A stretch of DNA of 64,000 nucleotides. Origin: Isoetes taiwanensis. Lineage: Eukaryota; Streptophyta; Lycopodiopsida; Isoetales; Isoetaceae. Where the stretch lies: assembly GCA_021234155.1 (NCBI GenBank), contig JAJEKV010000033.1:9455641-9519640 (forward strand), given 5' to 3'. Shown here one piece after another: positions 22,270 to 33,429 of the stretch (position 1 is its first letter; each line of letters opens with the position of its first letter). A model generated the notes under the pieces. That model was not told the origin of the DNA and did not search any database. It was given only the letters and a program-made list of their open reading frames with translations. The position numbers and the translations under genes are program-made.

Positions 22270-25200
22270 TATGTGAATGCTGCGTCGCAAACTTTCAAAT
22301 ACGTTTTCATGGACATCATCCTCCAATTCAAACATATTATGTCCTATATCCTTCATGTCAAAATTGGGGGAGACAATTAAGTGGTTGTAAACTTTGCGAT
22401 CGGCTCATATTCAAGTAGTTCATACCTGCTTGTCTCCCACCGGTTTATAAAACTTGCAGTGACCACCACTTCCCTCCTCCCAAATTTTTGGCCCCAAGGA
22501 TCTTTTTTTATGCTTTCTCTACAACATGCTTAGGTACAAGTACATTTTAAGATGTAGAAATCAGCCTTCTCCTTATTTACTTTGGAGCAACCGCGCAAAG
22601 TTCTCTCCTACATCTATAATATCGATTTCCACTCAAGCATCTCCCTCATAGGCGGCCCATCAACAAGTGCGGACATCATCCTCAATCCACGGTCTTAGTT
22701 GAAAACGCCCGGATACCTATCCTATCTTTGTGTATGCACTTACTGTACTTACCCACCCAACAATTATGACAAAAGCATGAGTAATTCATATGTGCAACTT
22801 GAGTGGCATCCATGGAGTTCACTGGCCTGATGCTATGAAATTTACTGGACCCTACTAAAGTAGCACAATCGAACCGCTCAACCCCGCTTACTTCATCCAC
22901 CTTGATCTCTCAAAAATACCTACAAACACAGATTGTTGAGTAACATTGTGTAGTGTCTAATAAGTAACATTGATGAGTAACATTGAGTAGTGTCTAATAA
23001 GTAACATTGATGAGTAACATTGAGCATCGGCCACATCGCAAGATCATGAATCCTTGAAGTAGAATGTACCTATGTTTGTCGAGAATCCTTGAAGTGTTCC
23101 CTCAGGAATTGAACAACATCATGAGCATCCAAGTAAAGGCTTGGAATTCCTCTTTAACATTTAGGTATTGAGTGCTCTCTTGAGAACCCCCTGCCCCATC
23201 ATGCTCACACGCCATTCAAACAATTGTGTCTATTGTCTTACAAAATGTAGGCCAATCAAAAGCGACCAATTTACCTTTTCCATGATATGGAAGCAAAGTA
23301 GTTCGGTTTATTGGAATGCTAGAGCTCTTATAGAATCTCCCAAGAAAGTAGAATGTCCTTGCACCCTTGAACTGGTGTGAGCAGCCATCAGACCACATTA
23401 CATGGTGGTTGTATCTGACTAACTTGCTGGCCAAGTAATCAGCATGCTTGTTTAGGCAAATTTGGACAAATAAAGTGTCATGATCTCTATCATCGAAATG
23501 TAAAAATGAGTCTCCTTGATGATATGCTGTCACCACTTCACAAAAAGTTTTCTCTTCAACCTCTCTCTACATTTGCATGCTCATGGCGATGTGCACAAGT
23601 ATTGTGCACTGATCATTTCTCCAATGCAAGCTTTGGATTTCCTATTGTATTTTGAAGGTATAGTTTTCAGCAAAATCTATGACTGATACCACAGTGTTTT
23701 CTGGGAAAGTGCCTAGACATTCTCTGAATTGCTTTGCTTGCCACCTTGCCTCATAGTTATGGGGAATGAATTCCGATCCACAATGTTTTTGGCATAAGGC
23801 AAGACATCTATTTGTTGAACTGGTCTTGTATACAAGCTTCACAATTGGCTTTGGAACCAATTTTGTCCCACCTTTGCCATCAACCTCTTTTCTTTGATTC
23901 AAAACACGGGAAGAAAAAAGTACAACCACAAAATAAGTTTAAGACTACCACACATGAAAAAACTTAATATGCTTCACATACCCTGTCAAAGGTTTTCCAT
24001 TCTACCAAATGCCCTGAACTCTTGCTCAATTCTTTAGGACACATAGGTAACTTAGAAGGGCCCGCGGGTTGTGCATTTCAAAGCAACATGCGATCATGAG
24101 CATACCATTCATCTGCAACATCCTTAGCACATACAATTGACCTCCACAAATCACTTGATGATTTGTAGGTCATTGCATTTGCTTCACATTTCGGTCCAAA
24201 GACTACGCATTGAGAACAAGTACAAGCTGCGATCGGCACCATGAATATTTCTATCCGGCTTAATTTTGTTTAGTGCTTGTCCGAGGCATAGTCAAGCCTC
24301 ATGTGGTACACACAATGACAAGTTTCTCTATCCTTTACTTTTTCGAAGCGAATGGAGGTTTTAGTGCGAAATGATGAGAAAGATACTTCAAATTTTGGAT
24401 ATTCTCTTGAAATCTTGCATAAAAAGTGCTTTGCATTATAAGCAACAAAAAGAGTTAGCATTGTGAAGAAATGAAATGATAAATTTCAAACAAAAATAAA
24501 ATAACCTCGTTTCCTCCGAGAAAGTGAAGAGCATGCATTATCTTGTTTCCTTTACCAAGCCTAATCTTAATAACATGTTTCTTGCATGGTGAAACTCGTG
24601 TCCCGAAAAGTTCAAAAGTCGGTTACTAATTTACATTTGTTTCTGCTTAGTTTATCGGATCTGGTTTTCTTTTTAAACATTGACCATGGGCCATCACCAA
24701 TTTCTTTGTTTTCCTTCTACGAGCTGGCGTAGTAACATATCTTCTATTCAAGTTCAAGCACCGGAAGTTCCCAAGCAATTAGTGCCAGGTACAACAGATA
24801 TACCATGGATGAGGTCCTTGCTGTAAGCACATCAGTCGACCTGGCATACTTATGCTTTGCAAGAGAATTCCTTAAGTTGTTGACAATCTTAGTCATTGTC
24901 CCTACTTCTTTCAACTTCAACATTTCAAATTGGCGGCATCTTAGCGAAGCACCTTGAAGAACTTCTTTCCTCTCCTTTTTGACGGTTTTCCACATACCTT
25001 ATTAGCATGTTCTGCAATCAATTTGGACATTTGTTGTTTCCTTCTCTTGCTCAAAACATCTTCCAGAGCACTGTCATCTTCTAACAATTCAGCCTCCCTT
25101 ACTCTTTTTCTTGCTCTCTGCAGCCTTTTTCTTTGTACATCGATTTTCCTATAGATTAACAAATTTTCTTGTCTTAGATTCGCGCGAAATAACAACTTGA

Positions 25201-25758
25201 TTATGAAAATAAAGCCAAAGTGCACATAACTTGAGCACCAAAAGGAAGTCGATCAAACACCAATAACTGCTTCAATTTTGTCACATGTGTTTGGTCTTGG
25301 ATGTCCTCTGCATAATCTTGGATGTCCTCTGCATAATCTTGGATGTCTTCATGGACAAAGAAATCCTCTTCTTCCTCTCTTCCAGATTCTGCAATTAATA
25401 AAACTTCTGAAAATTAAGCAATAAATTTTATTGCAAATGAAAGCAATGACCTGCTTCAACTTGGTCCTCCATGTGCTGTTCTTGAATGTCTTCTGCAGAT
25501 TCAAGACCTGTAGCATCATATGTTGAAAACTTTGTATCTTTCTCATCTTCTGCAAATTAAGAGCAAATCAATAACAGAACCAAATTCAATGGCCCAAGAA
25601 CTGCTGATTATTGAACTACTGATTACCTGGAATGTATTCATAGCCAAAAGATTGTTCTGGAACATCAGGAACATTTGCAAAAGGCTCAAGATATAAGTAT
25701 TCTCGGCAATTTTGGAGGCCACCGACCACACAATACCGCTTAAATTGCTCGGATTGCT
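22270..25758 (-). pseudogene. Multi-exon transposase-like gene with DFAENY and SDGCxxQFK motifs, decayed
   Basis: Minus-strand gene of a DDE/RNase H-fold type transposase family that I know by motifs but cannot name. The N-terminal acidic exons have good splice sites and matching phases: 25758-25627 (YCVVGGLQNCREYLYLEPF), 25549-25451 and 25388-25231 (three DIQDYAED-like repeats). A basic coiled-coil segment follows (RKRLQRARKRVREAELLEDD, about 25150-25000). Then come a helical segment (24980-24780), a Cys-rich part (RETCHCVYH near 24330; CTCSQCVVFGPKC near 24220), DFAENY at 23677-23660, SDGCSHQFKG at 23393-23363, and a terminal SCFCHNC cluster near 22770. Asp residues in DFAENY and SDGC are likely catalytic. 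Decay: in-frame TAG stops at 23642 and near 23566, frame slips near 25230 and 25005, and a 37-bp minisatellite at 22938-23025. Element ends were not found. Confidence 0.6.
22938..23030. repeat. 37-bp tandem repeat, about 2.5 copies
   Basis: GAGTAACATTG(A/T)GTAGTG followed by TCTAATAAGTAACATTGAT repeats starting at 22938, 22975 and 23012, within the decayed transposase-like gene. Confidence 0.85.
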
Positions 25759-27080
25759 CTACAAGATTATGCAAACCGACAAGAAATTATCGGGGATCAA
25801 ATCTTGTTCCATTCTTAGAAATGGGCGGAAGGAATCGCCTTCCCAATCCGGCTTGCATTGGAAAACATCCGCAAAAGAAAAAAGAAATGCATTCGCCAAA
25901 CAAACGAGGCTTTGGAAAATTTGCCCGCCAATTGCAAATTCCAAGCACCACCCGAATTGCTACATACCAGGGATCGCTGACTTGGACAAACAATCGGCCG
26001 ATCCTCCAAAATTGATCCGAGATCAACCGTTCCGGAGGTTGGGAAAAAATGGCGGGGAGTGAAAAAAACAGTGACGGGTGCCAGCACGTCACGATGAAGG
26101 TCCGCCAGCACCCGTCAAGCACCTGATGTCCCGGACTGCTTTTTTGTACACCACCAATATAACTTTACCCTATACTGGTCTGTTAAAACTAGTAATGGCT
26201 TGTTAAAACCACTATATGGATTTCGACATGACTTGAAGGTTAGGTTTATTATACTCAATATAACATATTTTCTTTTGCGTTGACTTAAGAATTTGTTAAG
26301 ATTGGTTGAAGAATGTGTTGTAGATAGTTGTGTTAGATTTTTATTTTTTTTTTCTTATGTTTTTTTTCCAAAAGGGCTCGCATCATCATCTATGTCTCCA
26401 CCACCATAGTAGCCAGTAGGTTTTGAATTTGTAGTGGTTGACAACACAACCAAAATAAAGTAAAATAACCAACATGTCTATGAAAAACACACACACCATT
26501 GCTTTATGAGTGTTATCCAATTCACAACCTTACATAATAATATGCTCATGAGGATTTGAACCCAAGACCACCAGTTATAAATCTTTAAGTAACCAAAACT
26601 AGAGAAGGCTGCCACTGTCATTGTGATGTTTGTAGATTTGATGGGGCCTCCTAATCTAGGAGTATGTTTTAACTGTTGTTAAAGTATTATTACACTTTAT
26701 GTGCACATGAATATAAATAGCAATATAAGTACATTGCTTAATATGCTTCCTAATAAGGTGGCAAAAATGTGAAATGAGGTGGGTGTAACATAAGGTTTGG
26801 AATGGTTGAGACTTGGTATTCGTATGGAAGACCATATTTTGCTGATGTTGGACCCCAGAATTTGGTTTTGGGTTCGAATGTTTTTTTTTTAGCAAGGGCC
26901 GAAGGGGACTCAGGGTTGCGAACCATGGAGATGGAGCGGACTTCCAGCTGTCGGATTCGAAGCAGCACTTTGGAGGCGAGGTGGAGGCTTTGGCATGGCA
27001 TGGCTTCATAGGTTTTCTGTTCTGGGTAAGGCAGAGCCGAGTCTTAAGAGTTTTTGAAGGTCGTTTCTGTGGCATAGAAT
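25759..27080. other. Unassigned stretch between two transposon-type genes
   Basis: Positions 25760-26125 have several overlapping open frames on both strands and may contain 5' exon(s) of the transposase-like gene; no start was established. 26150-26660 is A+T-rich. 26880-26890 is a run of T. GTGGCATAGAATTT is duplicated at 27070-27098. No family resemblance in the long minus-strand frame at 26656-27168, which lies mainly opposite the Rep-like gene's upstream region. Confidence 0.35.
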
Positions 27081-28095
27081 TTGTGGCATAGAATTTGTGG
27101 AGGGAACTTAGATACTGTGTTTGCATTTCGTCTCCATCATCTTTGTTGGAGCTACAGAAGGTTTCCACAATTCAAAGGTAAGATGTTAAAGAGGCAGGCT
27201 AGGAAAGGAAAAGGAAAGAGTGAAGTGAATTTGTATGCTGGAAGCATAGACGAGGCGATGGATCTCTGTAGTAAGGGTAGGGGGAGTGCGAGGCCCAGGG
27301 AGGATGGAAAAATTACAGAGGAAGGAAGTGGCTTACTTGATGTGAGTGTAACTCTGGGATATGCAGAAATGGATATCCCAAAGCACATGTATGATCGTCT
27401 GGTAGGGTTTTGTAAGTCTGAGACACTAGCGGGTGCAGTGGCAATAGAAAGGGGGCTTAGAATTGGACCACCTGCACTGCCAGGCAGTCTTCGGGACAGC
27501 CATGAAAACTCCAAGACAAGTGAACACTGTAATAAAGAAATTCTTTGGTTGGGGTGTTCACAAGCCAGCGGGGATGCTTTTGATTTGCAAGACCCTGAAG
27601 AACACGAAGCTTCAATGCTTCGAGGGTATTGTGGGGTACTGTCTTAAGGATTATGGGAAAGTTCACCACAAGTTAAGCCTGCATAATGCCACTGAAAAGC
27701 AAATAGAAATAGAAAAGGATCTGTACTTGCATTATGGCACAGGGGATCTGAAGAACCTTGTTGTCTTAGACAACAAGAACGTCCTACATAGGGCTATCCA
27801 TTATGTGAATTATCATGGTAGGAAACAAATGTCTGTGAATTTTGTGTACACAGTATGTCATATGTTTGTGCTATCTAGCCAATGGATATTGTCGACCAAT
27901 ACCGCATTCATTTCTGAGCATAGGGTCAAAGCTGCTTGGAGGATGATGTTGAATCCTGTGCGTGCAATGCCCAGCGATGTTAGATGCGTGTTGTTTGGTG
28001 TGCCTGCTGGAATGCAGCCAGTGGAGAAGATTGGGAAGTGCAGGAACAATACTAGGACGATGCAGGCAGTAAGGGTGATGACGATGCGCATGTGA
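27081..28095 (+). pseudogene. HUH-endonuclease (Rep-like) gene, frameshifted and truncated
   Basis: Two overlapping plus-strand frames (27081-27647 and 27463-28095) together carry the three motifs of a rolling-circle HUH endonuclease in order. A beta-strand LLDVSVTLGY (about 27335) stands as motif I. DHLHCQAVF has the metal-binding His-hydrophobic-His at 27469-27477. GYCLKDYGK at 27634-27660 has the Tyr nucleophile and Lys of the YxxK type. The Ile-Glu-Arg-Gly stretch just before motif II is also typical. Such proteins nick single-stranded DNA to start rolling-circle replication or transposition. The frame changes by one base at or near the run of five G at 27451-27455. The second frame ends four residues into an LTR that starts at 28091, so the true C-terminus has been cut off by that insertion. 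No helicase domain is visible. A relation to Replitron-type transposons is my best guess; a plant-virus-derived copy is an alternative. Confidence 0.55.
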
Positions 28096-28199
28096 CATTC
28101 CAGCACAGTATACGGTCCCAGGACATATACTGTACTGCCTCGTCACGCATACACGCCATCCCGATTGACGAGTACGCCGACGTGTAGCCAAGCAGATAA

Positions 28200-28275
28200 G
28201 GTGTGTACATTTATTTATGTGCACATTTACTCATGTGCACATTTATCCATGTGTACACATTTACCCATGTGGACA
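28200..28275. repeat. Short tandem repeat of ATGTG(C/T)ACATTTA(T/C)
   Basis: Four to five units of about 17-20 bp (GTGTACATTTATTTAT, GTGCACATTTACTCAT, GTGCACATTTATCCAT, GTGTACACATTTACCCAT) upstream of the LTR TATA box. Each holds a GTGCAC or GTGTACAC palindrome. Confidence 0.75.
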
Positions 28276-28370
28276 CTTTATGCCACTTAGTTAATAAAGG
28301 CAAGTGGGCCACACCATTTATCCCACATGCTCAAAGGGATAATGGGAAACCCTAGCCCTAACCCTTAGTC

Positions 28371-28378
28371 TATATAAG
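28371..28378 (+). promoter_or_regulatory. TATA box of the LTR
   Basis: TATATAAG follows CCCTAGCCCTAACCCTTAGTC, a C-rich stretch with telo-box-like CCCTAACCCT. It lies 280 bp into the LTR, a plausible U3 promoter position for plus-strand transcription. Confidence 0.55.
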
Positions 28379-29652
28379 TATAGGAAACTCTAACTTTCTA
28401 TTTTTGTCCACAACCTTCTAGGGCTCTGTTTTGCTTGATCCAAGAGCCAATCTCGCCTTCCAAAGTCTGTCTGAGCAGCGTAGCTCATCAGTTTCCCTTT
28501 CTAGCTTCATCTTCGAGTAGATCTGTAGCATGGATGCGTTCAGAGCAGGAGGAGCAAGCCAAGGATCAGGTATTTTGTCAATTCAATAGTCTAAACCGCC
28601 TCCCAGACATAGAGTAAGTAGGTTTAGCCTATTGATTTGCCCATAGCAGCCATCTAGATCTCTAGATACCAAGCCATAACTAAAGAACCTAACTCTGTGA
28701 TTTAGATTAAATCTCATTCTTTAGTTCTTCTATGATGTACATGTGATGATGATCTCTGTGGATTCATTGTATTGGGAAGGGGGGTAGAGGCCTTAAAAGC
28801 CTAGTAGTATGATGCTCCTAGCCAACCCTCTTTAATGCACTATTAAATTCGGCCTGTGTACAAGAACCAAACTCGGTTTGTGGGTGAAGGGGCCGATCGG
28901 GCTTTACAAGGGAGGTTCATGTCCCGACTCATGTTCATGTCCCTCACGGTAGTAAAGCCTATCGGGATTATTGTGGACTAGACCTAATGCTCGGCATGCA
29001 AGGCGGGCTTTGCATGGGTTCGACACTCTTGGGGTGGTGGACACCTTCCATGGAGTTCATTCGAGTACGGGCAGTGGCCCTCTAGTCACCTTGAGTCAGC
29101 ATGCCAACCTCTGGTGGGAGTAATCCCTACCTGCCCCATCGGAACTGGGGAGATGAAACCTAGGAATAGCCCCTCTGGCTATGCATCCGGCGGGCTACAG
29201 TCAAGTACCAACACTTTTCAACCTACTCTGCAAAATGTGCACAGGAGGGGCGGATGGAGTGGACTACCCCAAGCCATGTCCTATTGCCAGCCAAATCCAT
29301 TGTCATGAATTCTGTCTGCAATGACTTCTGGAGGCCCAAGCCGTCAGTCATCCCTCTCGAGTCTGCGCCTTGGGTAGGAACTCCTATGTGATGTGCTGAT
29401 CCTTGTCTATGCAGATATGTGGCGAGGCATCCTTCATAATGGACATGTGATGTTGATGTTGTATACTGACATGTATGTTTACGCTTCCGCAGCTAGGTAG
29501 GCCCTGAAGGGAGACAGGGTAAAATGACCCCTTCATTCTTCCCACTGGAACTCATCAAGGTTGCAGTGACACGTGGAGGGCCTTGTATCAGCATGGAGCT
29601 GGTATGGGGGATGAACGATGAGTGCACCGTATACGAGTAGGTGACGTCACAG

Positions 29653-29664
29653 TGGTATCAGAGC
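29653..29664 (+). other. Primer-binding site for initiator tRNA-Met
   Basis: TGGTATCAGAGC, one base after the LTR end, is the classic plant retrotransposon PBS complementary to the 3' end of initiator tRNA-Met. It fixes the element's orientation as plus strand. Confidence 0.85.
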
Positions 29665-30631
29665 AATGTTCTTGGTGACCTGGCCTATACTTTTTGAGCC
29701 AAGGATGTGCTCTGGAAGAACACGTGTTCAATGGAAGACATGCATGAGGAGGTATAGACACATGGCTGTCATGCTCCTATGGGCATTACACGTCTGGAGT
29801 GAATCTGATGTGCTCTTGTTGTGTGCAGATTCTTGCTGAGCTGTAGAAACTGATCGGTTGCATATTTCCTTCATGCACTCAATGTAAGTGGACTTGATGC
29901 TTTAATGGGACATGGTAATTGCAATGCAGACGTGTGCATCAGTGAGTGTATGAATAGCACCTTCCATGTACTCAGATTTAGACCATGGCCGCAGGTTTTC
30001 ATGTACATAGATGTTCTAAATTTCTGCATGTTAAATGCCCTTAAGTTTAGCTTTAGCAGTTGTGGTAAAAGTGCAAGTGAGATTCTGAATTTTGCATTGT
30101 GAAGTTAATTTGTGACTGCAAAGTTGTGCAGACATGGGGCTGCATGGTGTGCACCTGCTGTTGCTGACGTTGACAGACAAGTATATGAAGGTCCGCAGGT
30201 GTAGCTTCAGATTCAGAGGCACTTGTGTATATGTTAAAAGAATGTATACTTCCTTATCAAGTTTGTAGGAATATGTAGTGCACACAATTCATGTCTATGT
30301 TTTAAAAGAATGTACAGATATGTGCTATACATATTTTGAAGCATCCTCTGTAATGCTATATAAAGCCATGAGCTTGTGAAGAACTTGGGTCTGTCTCTTA
30401 TGGCAGGGGGTTCAATTCCCTTTTTTTGCATGCTTCTTTCTCATTGACTTGTATGTTGACTTCTACCAATGGTTTACAAATCTTATGGCGAGATGGAAAT
30501 GCCAGTTTGACCCCATCACGGATTCAGTGAATGGTCTACAATGCGTTGCAAGGAATAAGAGAAGGAATATTGCAATGATCAATGGCTAGGAATGAGCGAT
30601 AAGAAGGGTTGTTTAAGAAATTGGTAAACTT
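29665..30631 (+). other. Residual internal region of the LTR element, non-coding
   Basis: No gag or pol resemblance in any frame. The sequence is A+T-rich with scattered stops; short frames such as 29905-30102 look random. The element is either a LARD/TRIM-like non-coding type or has lost its coding part by deletion. Confidence 0.4.
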
Positions 30632-31141
30632 TGGATATAAACAAGGTTTAAAATGAAACGCACTTATTTAAGAAGTGCGTTTGAAAGATTCCTTCTAAAA
30701 ATTTACAAAATTCTAAAATACCCCTAAAAAGGACTCTTTTACTATCTTGTGTCTAAAGATTTATAAAACTGCTCATGAAAACAGACATTTTAGGAAGACT
30801 TAACATTAAGGAGAAGAACAACAAAGAAAAATATCTCATTTTAGAGGGAAAAAGGACCACTACGAAAGCCAAAGATTTATTATGGGGCAAACTCATATGA
30901 AAAAATTAGACGCTTTTGTATCTTATCCCTTAGAACGTTTATATTGGCTGTTATAGAAGACAAAAAATTTGTTATTTCACAACCATTTTGGCTAAACATC
31001 CTAATTGACCTTAAAAGACATTGGGAGACAGTTGAACAAACTGCTTGAATGAAAAAATTATTGTTTTTGCATCATATGGTATTACAAATGATAATACATC
31101 CACGAAATCATGCGGTTAGTTGAAGTTCCAACCGACGATGT

Positions 31142-32308
31142 CGTATAAATTTATACCGAGGAAACGAAGTTGAAGTAGTGAAGCTCGCGGATTACATGGC
31201 CTTCTTTGTTGTTCTCGGAGATGTATTCATCATGTCTTTGGGCTTGCACAATACCAATCCACAATATAGTGATGTTGAGAAGATAGTCAAGCTCCTTGTC
31301 AATGTTGAGAGTCTTCAAAGACAATTCCATCATCGTAGCGAAGCATGCCATCGCACATTTCTCCTGAGAGAAGTATTTGTCTATCTTGCTTTTTTTTTTT
31401 TCTGCATTTTGCAAAGAAATAGGTAAACTTTTGAGGGGTTGCTACTCCTCGCACCCCTATGGACAAACTACATTAGTTTCCTTCTCGTTGAACACATGTG
31501 TCTCCATAACATTTTTGGGGTCCTTTGCCTTTAGAAGCGAGTTTTGAGCTGCCTAAAGTGAAGTTAGCATGTGTGTAGAGAAAAAAAAAAAAATAACAAA
31601 CGGGATTCGACTAATTTATGCTCTAACATTGCATTACAAGGTCGAGAGAATTTAGAACTATTTTAGAACTTTTTGAACTAAAAAACTAAGAAAAGCGCAT
31701 AAAATTATCCCTTGAGTGTGTTATTTCAACGAAGATTAAGTTGCAAAAACCTTTGGGAGCAAGAAAGACCCCACAAGATTTTGCACAATATAAACTTATA
31801 CTCCTGGACTACATATTTTATGTATATATATATCTATATACATCTTATACATGTTAATATATATATATATATATTCAATATATATACGTTCACATATTTG
31901 TATATATAAAAAAAAAAACGGTATAAATTTATACCGCAGGAAGTCTCGCGGTATAGATTTATACCGCAAGACTTCTCTTTTTTTCGGATATATATATGTA
32001 AATATATATGTTATATATATATATATTATATATTTATATAATATACATATATATATATATATATATCTTTGGTATAAATTTTATCGAGAAAACTCTTTGC
32101 GGTGTATAAATTTATACAAAAAGTCCTCTTTTTGCGGTATAAATTTATACCGCTCGAGTCCTTTTCGTATAAATTTATACGCCGAAGTTCTTTTGTTGTA
32201 TAAATCTATACCGCTCAAGTCTTCTTCTTGGTATAAATTTATACCGTCATAAACTCTCTAGCATACTATGTCCACATATTACTATCTATTAAGGTATAAA
32301 TTTATACC
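31142..32308. repeat. About ten copies of the palindrome GGTATAAATTTATACC
   Basis: Perfect or nearly perfect copies at about 31142, 31920, 31950 (one change), 32070, 32104, 32136, 32164, 32195, 32230 and 32293. Several are flanked by C on the left and GC on the right (CGGTATAAATTTATACCGC). Spacers of 12-20 bp often read AAGTC(C/T)TC or AGTCTTCTT. The array sits inside the foldback element. Confidence 0.9.
31828..32066. repeat. AT-rich microsatellite (TATATA)n
   Basis: Runs of TATATA interrupted by the first palindromes of the array: 31828-31910 and 31987-32066. Open frames across it are artefacts. Confidence 0.85.
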
Positions 32309-32912
32309 ATCTTGAAATTTATTTGGAAGAAACTAAAGACTCTGAGAGAACAAATAAATTACAAAGTTTAAAAAGTCCGTGGATTGATACATACGCCGCC
32401 ATCGTGCAGATATCTAAGTCTATAGCAATTTGGAGGAGCAAATAAGAGCAAGTGTATAAAGCAAAGCGCCAAGCATCTTCGACTTCACCTCGCGTGTGAG
32501 GCATACTTTAAGGTGACAATATTTGTTTCATTGAGGCAATATCAAAATGTGTTGCATTTTTTGCAATTTTGTTCATAATTTTGTAGTGAATTTATAAACT
32601 TTGAACTAAATACGTTTTTGGGCACTCTTAGCTTCTTTTTTTTTTCAATGTCTATTTTGTTTTGTCCTTAAAAATATTACTATTTCTCAAACCAAACTAG
32701 GGGGTCAAAAAATGGTACCAAACAATTTTGAATGGAAGCTGAGTTCAAATTCCCCTCCAAAATGGTGCCTAAAATATTCAAATTGTCACACTTGTCACAA
32801 ATATACCAAGAAAAGGGCATTTTTAAAGGGAATTTTAGGGAATCTTTCAAAGATTCCTTTTGAAGTGCGTTTGCAGCAAATAAGTGCGTTTCATTTTAAA
32901 CTTTGTTTATAT

Positions 32913-33429
32913 TGGAGTCATTTATTATGGTTGTTGAGCACCTTACATGTCTTTGACACATTGGATTTATTAAGTATAGAGTTTTTTAATCCAATTACTA
33001 TTTTAAGGATCTTTAGCTTGATATTAAGCAAATTTGTCACAAATATGGTTATTCCTATGGCAAATGTGATTTTTTCTATGTCAAGGTTTGGATTGGGTGA
33101 TGCTATAGTCATAAACCCCATTTGCAAAGGATGATGTTTGATGTTTGTGTGTAAAAGTAATGTTTCATTGGACTTGGATATAGCTAAGATGTGCCTCCCT
33201 TTGTGCGCTCGTACCTCTACATGATTCTCTTCTCCACTTCTTCCCTTATGTGCTTGTTTATCTTATTATATCTTCCAAGTTATAACACCATGTACCACGA
33301 TTTACAAATTTCACCATTTCCTATCCCATATTTTTCAATCAAATCAAAATATGAAAGATACCTCCAACAATTCTCCTTGCTTTGTTGTGCCCTTTGGATG
33401 TGGGATATACATTTACGTTGGATTGGATC
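32913..33429. other. Unassigned A+T-rich stretch
   Basis: Open frames on both strands (32712-33134 and 33191-33508) have Phe/Leu/Ile-rich, random-looking composition. No gene recognised. Confidence 0.35.

Larger units (their letters stand above)
28091..29651 (+). repeat. 5' LTR of a degenerate LTR retrotransposon
   Basis: Begins TGTGACATTCC and ends GACGTCACA, so it has TG...CA ends with a short inverted TGTGAC/GTCACA repeat. It is directly followed by a primer-binding site (29653-29664). The inner sequence 28780-29350 matches the reverse complement of about 63060-63700: both contain GGGGGTAGAG, GATGCTCCTAGC, CGGCCTGTG(T/C)ACAAGA and GGCGGATGGAGTGGACTACC. The left edge interrupts the Rep-like frame. 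A second copy closing the element on the right was not found in the window. Confidence 0.75.
30636..32912. mobile_element. 2.3 kb foldback element with TIRs and an internal palindrome array
   Basis: The left end contains ATATAAACAAGGTTTAAAAT, GAAACGCACTTATTT and TTTGAAAGATTCC. The reverse complement of the right end (32912 leftward) contains ATATAAACAAAGTTTAAAAT, GAAACGCACTTATTT and TTTGAAAGATTCC, with an extra CAAACGCACTTC insertion. AAGTGCGTTT and AAACGCACTT occur within each end, so each terminus is itself a small inverted repeat. Possible 3-bp target duplication TGG on both sides. The interior holds A-rich sequence, AT microsatellite and the array at 31920-32308. No transposase. A similar palindrome also lies at 31142. 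Confidence 0.7.

Noticed and set aside
26548-26575. Second tRNA-like GGATTTGAACCC segment
   Set aside because: Only a B-box-like word; no cloverleaf and no A box at the right distance, so neither a tRNA nor a convincing SINE.
26656-27168. 170-codon frame opposite the Rep-like gene's 5' region
   Set aside because: No family resemblance and low-complexity composition; the plus strand gives the better-supported reading further on.
31828-32308. CRISPR-like array
   Set aside because: The repeats are 16-bp palindromes with short, non-unique spacers in a eukaryotic transposable element; no cas genes and no unique spacers of constant length.
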